From: Cladobotryum mycophilum
Lineage: Eukaryota > Ascomycota > Sordariomycetes > Hypocreales > Hypocreaceae
Assembly: GCA_036429605.1 (NCBI GenBank)
Contig: CM071589.1
Span: 2,728,001 to 2,792,000, forward strand
DNA: 64,000 nucleotides
Direction: 5' to 3'
The notes under the pieces were generated by a model that worked only from the letters and a program-made list of their open reading frames with translations, made no database searches and was not told the DNA's origin. Shown piece by piece: positions 62,346 through 64,000 of the stretch. The first letter of the stretch is position 1, and the number at the start of each line of letters is the position of its first letter. Made by a program: the position numbers and the translations under genes.

Positions 62346-62805
62346 TGGTGATGATGGTGATGTTCTAGGTTGGGTTGTGCTGGGCTGGTTTTGGGTAGCT
62401 GAGTGATAGATTGAAGTGGCGACACGTTGTAACTGTGCTTTTATCAAGACATGTGGTATCTTTTACTCTCATTCTCAAATCAAGTGACTGCCAACAAGTC
62501 ATCAACTTCATCGGCGGCTATGGAAAAGATTGTATCGGAGTTACCTCTTCATGGTGTTGGGCAAGAGGGATGAGAGACAAGGAGGAATAAGATTGTAACT
62601 TCAAGGTTGTCCCTATAATAAAAGAACAAATCCTCGTCATAAAGGAAAAAGAATGATTCAACTGCTGCACTTTCATCCGCTCGTCTAATTTGTCCTGCTA
62701 TTGTTATAGATATTACGGAGTATGCTATCTATCTCTACGGGGGTACGGCTGGCTGGCTGGCTGGCATTATATGCATCTACCAGGTACTTCTCCAGACTCG
62801 CTTAG
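62346..62805. other. Intergenic region, SPRY 3' end and PP4R2 promoter
   Basis: 460 bp with a TACGGAGTA copy at 62714-62722 and a GGCT tetranucleotide repeat at 62748-62764, just upstream of the PP4 subunit gene. Confidence 0.5.
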
Positions 62806-64000
62806 ATGCAACCCCACCAAATCCGCCACGCGATGGCCGTCGCTGCATTATCGACCTTGAACTCTGGAAGAATACCTCCTTCACGCAATACGCATGTCGA
62901 TAGTATGGATGTAGACGTTGATAACGATGTGCTTGGCAAGATAGCTGGGGGTGAACTGATTGAATTGTATGTTCTCTTCTCTCTCCTTCTTCTCTCCTTC
63001 TTCTTCTCCCTATCAGGCTCTTTGGCACCAGTTACAGATATGCTAACCATCTTGTTTCCATCAGACCGTCCTGGCCAGCCTTGCGCAGCGATATCTTGGC
63101 GCGTCTAGACAAGGTAAACAAACCATGAGGGTCTCTGGTGACATCGCTGTGGGATTCCGGGGCTAACCTACGGGCTTTCGTCTTTCAGATAGCACACGAC
63201 GAATTCCCGATACCAAAACTGCCGGCAAGCGCTCTTCTTCCCTTATCGGACCGCCTACTCGTCTCTCCCCTACCTTCGTCGACTGTCGAACCATCTTCGG
63301 AGGATACAAGCAAGGAAAATGCACCGGAGAGCCAGCCATCGGAGAATGCCACCCAAGACCCTGAGCCGGGTGCGCTGCCCAAGCCGATTGACGACATGCT
63401 GAGCAACATCAAGAGCAAGATTGAAAGCTTTGATCCGTACCCACCACATACACTTCAACGCCTGGCTGAGCTACTTCTGAAGCCCCGAGCACACTACAAA
63501 GCACTGGCAACATATCTTCACGCGGTCGACCGGGTGGTTCAGGTAACCTCTGGCACGGACACGTACCCGCTCCCACCGTCCGTTCCAGACATGTCGTCCA
63601 TGCGTCTTAATGGCGAGGATCCCAAGGATCCAGCTCTGCAAGTCTCTTGGAGCAACCCAACGACAGCAGCTGTTGGTTCGGACGAGGCCCTTGGAGGGGC
63701 GCTTCTTACACCCATACCATGGTTAACAAGAAGGAGCCCTGAAGGGCCTGCTCCAGGAGCACAGATCCACAGTGAGGGCACAGAAACAATCGATGGGCCT
63801 AACGGTATGGGCAGCATAGAAACGGTTTCGGTGAGCGTAAATGGCGTGCCATCGACTGGACATGCTAGGGGTGTCACCCAGGGCGAGCTACTTAGACAGG
63901 AGCAGCGCGCTGGTGTCGTGCCTGTGAGCCAGCTGACTCGAACTCATGATCTTGCTACCGAGAATGGACGACCACCTCATGCTGCGGATGAGGGCAGTCG
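62806..64000 (+). CDS. PP4 regulatory subunit 2 (PPP4R2/Psy4 family), 3' end outside window
   Basis: Partial; the frame is still open at the window end. Exons 62806..62966, 63065..63113 and 63189..>64000; introns of 98 bp (GTATGT...CAG) and 75 bp (GTAAAC...CAG). The junctions restore ELIELPSWPALRSD, ILARLDKIAHDEFPIPKLP, and later LAELLLKPRAHYKALATY, HAVDRVVQVTSGTDTY, a block typical of PPP4R2. This subunit holds the protein phosphatase 4 catalytic subunit in the trimer that acts on DNA-damage signalling (gamma-H2A) in yeast. The downstream part is Pro/Ser/Gly-rich and poorly conserved, as in relatives. ATG 62806 is the first in-frame start; another ATG nine codons on is possible. Confidence 0.82.

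Noticed and set aside
306..64000. Secondary-metabolite gene cluster
   Set aside because: No polyketide synthase, peptide synthetase, terpene cyclase or cluster regulator was seen; the genes are unrelated housekeeping functions.

Overview
The window is chromosomal DNA of a filamentous ascomycete, most likely a sordariomycete and possibly Hypocreales. The genes carry short introns (about 50-190 bp) with GT...AG borders and CTAAC-like branch points. They encode typical Pezizomycotina families: a Clr5-domain protein, a CPS1-like family-2 glycosyltransferase, Gwt1, a Kin4-type kinase, and a Fot1/pogo transposon. Species cannot be fixed from the sequence alone.

Layout. 0.3-7.4 kb: three minus-strand genes (UPF0183/PHAF1 family, mitochondrial D-lactate dehydrogenase, Clr5-domain protein), then a plus-strand peroxisomal enoyl-CoA hydratase/isomerase (8.1-9.0 kb) and a minus-strand coiled-coil protein of unknown function (10.3-11.6 kb). 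11.6-28.1 kb: about 16.5 kb with no recognisable gene. 28.1-30.0 kb: one four-exon glycosyltransferase. 30.0-40.9 kb: another 10.9 kb without a recognisable gene, rich in simple and purine/pyrimidine tracts. 40.9-52.2 kb: a BTB-like-tailed protein divergent from GWT1, then a Kin4-type kinase. 56.2-64 kb: a CAX-type Ca2+/H+ exchanger, an inserted Fot1/pogo element, a SPRY-domain protein and the 5' part of a PP4 regulatory subunit 2 gene that runs off the window.

The genes are housekeeping or growth functions (GPI-anchor acylation, polysaccharide synthesis, vacuolar calcium storage, respiration, beta-oxidation, mitotic signalling). They do not form a metabolic cluster, an operon-like unit or a defence island.

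Two observations stand out. First, four loci (Clr5 protein, Kin4-type kinase, SPRY protein, transposase) carry five interrupted reading frames in total. Every one is restored by a single extra base in a homopolymer run, four of the five in C/G runs. This points to homopolymer under-calling in the assembly rather than to pseudogenes. Second, about 27 kb around the glycosyltransferase gene holds almost no protein-coding sequence; it contains repeated palindromic words (TACGGAGTA, GGTACCTA) and hairpin-prone tracts. I found no clear new biological system; the gene-poor domain is the best candidate for undescribed function, such as long non-coding RNA or an extended regulatory region.
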